The translations under genes were made by a program, and so were the position numbers. A DNA stretch of 54,700 nucleotides. Source: ZLKRG08 sp046091905. Lineage in GTDB: Bacteria; Actinomycetota; Actinomycetes; Nanopelagicales; Nanopelagicaceae. The stretch is from assembly GCA_046091905.1 (NCBI GenBank), contig JBJTCN010000064.1, positions 1 to 54,700 on the forward strand, read 5' to 3'. Below are positions 52,314 through 54,700 of the stretch, piece by piece. Under the pieces are notes generated by a model. It searched no databases, had not been told where the DNA came from, and saw nothing but the letters and a program-made list of their open reading frames with translations. Position 1 is the first letter of the stretch, and the number at the start of each line of letters is the position of its first letter.

Positions 52314-52556
52314 ATGTCAGTTCAGGCATACATCTTGATTCAAACTGAAGTTGGTAAAGCTTCCTCTGTTGCGCAAGCAGTTTCAGGAATCTCAGGTGTT
52401 ACTCTCGCAGAGGGCGTTACTGGTCCTTACGATGTAATTATGCGTTGCGAAGCTCCATCAATGGAGGATTTTGGTCGCGTGATCCTTGGAAAAGTTCAGG
52501 CGGTGCCAGGAATTACGCGCACACTTACCTGTCCCGTAACTGGTAATTTCCACTAA
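52314..52556 (+). CDS. Stand-alone Lrp/AsnC ligand-binding (RAM) domain protein
   Basis: This 80-residue protein consists only of the RAM effector domain: AYILIQTEVGKASSVAQAVSGI, GVTLAEGVTGPYDVIMRCEA, and VQAVPGITRTLTCPV. There is no DNA-binding helix-turn-helix, so it probably senses an amino acid or partners with a full Lrp. ATG 52314 has AAGGAG upstream; a longer frame would run back through thiL. It overlaps ddl by 4 bases at the 3' end. The same small gene sits between thiL and ddl in other Actinobacteria. Confidence 0.9.
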   Translation: MSVQAYILIQTEVGKASSVAQAVSGISGVTLAEGVTGPYDVIMRCEAPSMEDFGRVILGKVQAVPGITRTLTCPVTGNFH

Positions 52557-53557
52557 CCAAGTACGGAATTACTTCTGCGGCGCGCAGTTTCAATCAGCGC
52601 GCTAATAATTTCGGTATATGAAATTCCGCTGGCTTGCCACAATTTTGGGTAAACCGATGATGGTGTAAATCCAGGCATAGTATTTAATTCATTAATAATA
52701 ATTTCATTTGATTCAGTGTAAAAGAAATCAACTCTAGCCAAACCAGAGCAACCTAGCGCGACAAATGCCTCTTTGGCGGCTTCTTGTAAATCCTCAACTC
52801 GCGCAATCTCTGCTGGCGCTAATACTGAAGTAGCGCTATCTAAGTATTTTGCTTCGAAATCATAGAATTCAAATTTTGGATCAATCTTTATCTCACCAGG
52901 AACCGAACATTGAATCTGGCCATCTTTTTCGAGGACTGCACATTCAACTTCGCGCCCCACAATTGCCTTTTCAAGCATTACCTTTCGGTCATATTTGAAG
53001 GCATCAGTTACTGCAGCTGCTAAATCTTCACTTCGCTTTACTTTATGGGTACCTCTAGAAGAGCCACCTCGAGCAGGTTTTACAAAGAGTGGGTATCCCA
53101 AGCCATGATCTTTTATCTCATCGCCTTCGCGTAGTACCACTCCAGGTGCAACCGCAATGCCATGTGCCATAAAAATTTGTTTTGCAAAGTGTTTATCCAT
53201 TGCAACTGCAGAGGCTAAAACTCCATTGCCAACATAAGGAACATCGAGCATTTCAAGTAACCCTTGAATAGTGCCATCTTCTCCGTATGGACCATGCAGT
53301 ATCGGAAAGACCACATCTGCTTTGATATCCTCAAGTACAATCGCTGGGGCGCTCTCTGACACCTCTGGCAATTTTCCCTTATTAATTTCGAACTTACTTT
53401 CGGTAGGAAGTAAGACCCATTTGCCGCTCTTAGTAATGCCAATTAAAGTTGGTTGATATTTACTGCGATCAATTGCTGAAATAACGCCACTGGCAGAGAT
53501 GCAACTGATTTCATGTTCGCTGCTTCGACCTCCGCAGATAATCGCAACGTTAATCAA
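52553..53557 (-). CDS. ddl: D-alanine-D-alanine ligase
   Basis: It makes the D-Ala-D-Ala dipeptide for peptidoglycan. The 334-residue ATP-grasp protein has AIICGGRSSEHEISCISA (about 4-21), PILHGPYGEDGTIQGLLEMLDVPYVG, FVKPARGGSSRGTHKV (ATP binding) and FYTESNEIIINELNTMPGFT (Mg). TTG 53557 is used, since GGAGGGG lies 5-6 bases upstream and the family start follows. A short ORF overlaps this start. Neither gpsA nor a terminator is seen upstream. Confidence 0.95.
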   Translation of the reverse strand: MINVAIICGGRSSEHEISCISASGVISAIDRSKYQPTLIGITKSGKWVLLPTESKFEINKGKLPEVSESAPAIVLEDIKADVVFPILHGPYGEDGTIQGLLEMLDVPYVGNGVLASAVAMDKHFAKQIFMAHGIAVAPGVVLREGDEIKDHGLGYPLFVKPARGGSSRGTHKVKRSEDLAAAVTDAFKYDRKVMLEKAIVGREVECAVLEKDGQIQCSVPGEIKIDPKFEFYDFEAKYLDSATSVLAPAEIARVEDLQEAAKEAFVALGCSGLARVDFFYTESNEIIINELNTMPGFTPSSVYPKLWQASGISYTEIISALIETARRRSNSVLG

Positions 53558-53624
53558 TTAAACCCCTCCGCAATGCTGATGGTCTTGTTTCTAAGTCAAG
53601 CCCTAACTCTAAGGCCGAAGGCAT
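53550..53624 (-). CDS. Possible short leader ORF overlapping the ddl start
   Basis: An ATG at 53624 begins a 24-codon frame (MPSALELG... ending GLID) whose stop lies 8 bases inside ddl, so the two would be translationally coupled. AAGG lies 9 bases before the ATG. No family was recognised; it could be chance, a leader peptide, or the end of a lost gene. Confidence 0.25.
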   Translation of the reverse strand: MPSALELGLDLETRPSALRRGLID

Positions 53625-53679
53625 TGAATTGGCACCTTACAGCTCTCGATTCAATTAACTTGCAGTTACATTAGACCAA

Positions 53680-54441
53680 TCATCGCTTCTGCTTCTTCTT
53701 AAAATTGCCAGTTCTTGGCAGATCTGTCTTTCTGATATCAAATAGCTCAGCTGGCGCGACCTCATCGCGTAGTTGGCCGACCATCTTGGCTAAGGTCTTC
53801 ATTGCAAAATTCGTGGCCTCTTCCATTGCAATTGGATCATCAGCTTTGCCTTGCCACTTACTTAAATCAATCGGATCGCCACACTGCATAGTTACTGGCT
53901 TGGCTGGAAAGAGCTTTAAAGATTTTGAATATGGCGCTAAAATTTTATGATCGCCCCATTGTGCAATCGGAATTAATGGCGCACCCGAACTGAGCGCTAA
54001 TCGCACCGCACCAGTCTTTCCAGTCATCGGCCAAAGATTGGGTTCTCTAGTTAAAGTGCCTTCTGGATAAATTGCGATGGCATGGCCCATTTTTAAAGCC
54101 GCAATCGCTTCCGCTAAGGCAATTGCAGCGCTATCGCTCTGGCGTTTAACTGGAATCTGTTCTGCTTTATATAAAACCCAGCCGACTACAGGAATTTTAA
54201 ATACCGATTCTTTTCCTATAAATCTAGGGGCTCTGCCATTTTCAAAGAGGTAATGGGCAAGTACCAACGCATCAATGTAAGAGACATGGTTGCTGTAAAA
54301 AATTGCCGCGCCTTGTTGTGGAATTTTTTCAGTATTTGACCAAGTACGTTTGGTAATCGCCCTCATGATGGGCAATAAAATTCCAGCGCCAATTCGGTAA
54401 CCTAAATTGATTCCAAGCGGTCTTCCCGATGGCGGTTTCAT
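53680..54441 (-). CDS. plsC: 1-acyl-sn-glycerol-3-phosphate acyltransferase (PlsC family)
   Basis: It adds the second acyl chain to lysophosphatidate in phospholipid synthesis. The 253-residue membrane-associated protein has the catalytic block FYSNHVSYIDALVLAHYL (NHxxxxD, about 50-57), FIGKESVFKIPVVGWVL and the acceptor-binding IYPEGTLTREPNLWP. The C terminus is Lys-rich. ATG 54441 has TAGAAT 7 bases upstream and no ribosome binding site. It lies between hupB and ddl. Confidence 0.92.
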   Translation of the reverse strand: MKPPSGRPLGINLGYRIGAGILLPIMRAITKRTWSNTEKIPQQGAAIFYSNHVSYIDALVLAHYLFENGRAPRFIGKESVFKIPVVGWVLYKAEQIPVKRQSDSAAIALAEAIAALKMGHAIAIYPEGTLTREPNLWPMTGKTGAVRLALSSGAPLIPIAQWGDHKILAPYSKSLKLFPAKPVTMQCGDPIDLSKWQGKADDPIAMEEATNFAMKTLAKMVGQLRDEVAPAELFDIRKTDLPRTGNFKKKQKR

Positions 54442-54448
54442 AATGCGA

Positions 54449-54454
54449 ATTCTA
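54449..54454 (-). promoter_or_regulatory. Leaderless-type -10 box of plsC
   Basis: TAGAAT is located 7 bases before ATG 54441, in the short gap after the hupB terminator. Confidence 0.5.
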
Positions 54455-54479
54455 AGTTGCAGCTAAAACAAATAAAAAA

Positions 54480-54500
54480 GGCCACCATCAAATGGCGGCC
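54480..54500 (-). terminator. Terminator of hupB
   Basis: GGCCGCCAT and ATGGTGGCC (one G-T pair) with a 3-base loop are followed on the minus strand by TTTTTTATTT. It lies 16 bases after the hupB stop. The A run on the other side makes it nearly symmetric. Confidence 0.85.
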
Positions 54501-54700
54501 CTTTTTATTCAAGTTTTTACTTGCGCTTCTTGCCCTTAGCTGCCTTCTTGGCCTTCTTAGGAGCTGCCTTCTTTGCAGCCTTCGTAGCTGCCTTCTTAAA
54601 GAAGGCAGCTAAGAAGGGTGGAAAGAAGGGAGCTCCTAATTAGGCCAATAAGGCAGCGAAGGGCCAGAAGCGCAAGTTAGTACTTGAATTAAAAGGGCCG
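54496..54700. repeat. Near-perfect inverted repeat at the window end (probable fold-back artefact)
   Basis: Bases 54599-54700 are the reverse complement of 54496-54597 with 13 substitutions and no indels in 102 positions, around a single central base (54598). The copy includes the hupB tail, its stop and half the terminator. The reversed arm codes for nothing sensible. Confidence 0.85.
54517..54597 (-). CDS. hupB: 3' end of DNA-binding protein HU with lysine-rich tail (partial)
   Basis: Only the last 26 residues are present: alternating Lys/Ala repeats ending KGKKRK, typical of the histone H1-like tail of actinobacterial HU (HupB) that compacts DNA. The HU core should lie further right, but the sequence turns back on itself at 54598, so it is missing. 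The position next to plsC and ddl matches mycobacterial hupB. Another Lys/Ala-tailed protein cannot be excluded. Confidence 0.7.
   Translation of the reverse strand, partial: KKAATKAAKKAAPKKAKKAAKGKKRK

Overview
The window looks like chromosomal DNA of a streamlined, low-GC actinobacterium of the freshwater planktonic kind (acI / Nanopelagicales-like). This is inference. The gene content and order are actinobacterial: sigA near nrdR-lexA-LysM protein, and hupB-plsC-ddl-thiL-recG-rsmD-coaD-sepIVA-rnc-mutM-smc-ftsY-amt-glnB-glnD-ffh-rpsP-trmD, which follows the mycobacterial order closely. The base composition, however, is visibly well below that of classical Actinobacteria, and genes overlap or nearly touch almost everywhere. 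No rRNA, tRNA, CRISPR array, prophage or insertion sequence was seen.

Layout. 1-17.2 kb is core: a 5'-complete, 3'-truncated principal sigma factor; metX behind a SAM-IV riboswitch; a polar amino acid ABC transporter; a DUF4192 protein; a PKD-like secreted protein; a Nudix hydrolase; a DinG-type helicase; the remains of a ygiD-type dioxygenase gene; a CapA-like lipoprotein; B12-dependent ribonucleotide reductase nrdJ with its regulator nrdR; an NlpC/P60 cell-wall hydrolase; and lexA divergent from a small SOS-controlled LysM protein of the ChiZ type.

17.2-31.6 kb is a catabolic island. One tightly coupled minus-strand operon holds an alpha/beta hydrolase, a 3-hydroxybutyrate dehydrogenase, prpB, prpC, prpD and a polytopic membrane protein. 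Divergent from it is a plus-strand operon with a branched-chain-type (HAAT) ABC importer and acetoacetyl-CoA synthetase. A CoA-transferase/hydrolase follows, coupled to trmD. Read together, the island could import short hydroxy acids (3-hydroxybutyrate, 3-hydroxyvalerate or oligoesters), oxidise and activate them, and clear propionyl-CoA through the methylcitrate cycle. This is the best candidate here for a little-described system.

31.5-54.7 kb is the conserved translation, SRP, nitrogen-sensing, SMC and DNA-repair cluster, ending in the 3' end of a lysine-rich hupB. The last 205 bases are a near-perfect inverted repeat of the hupB tail, probably a fold-back artefact at a contig end.

Across the window at least eleven genes without a Shine-Dalgarno sequence have a TANNNT hexamer exactly 6 or 7 bases before the start codon, which points to widespread leaderless transcription.
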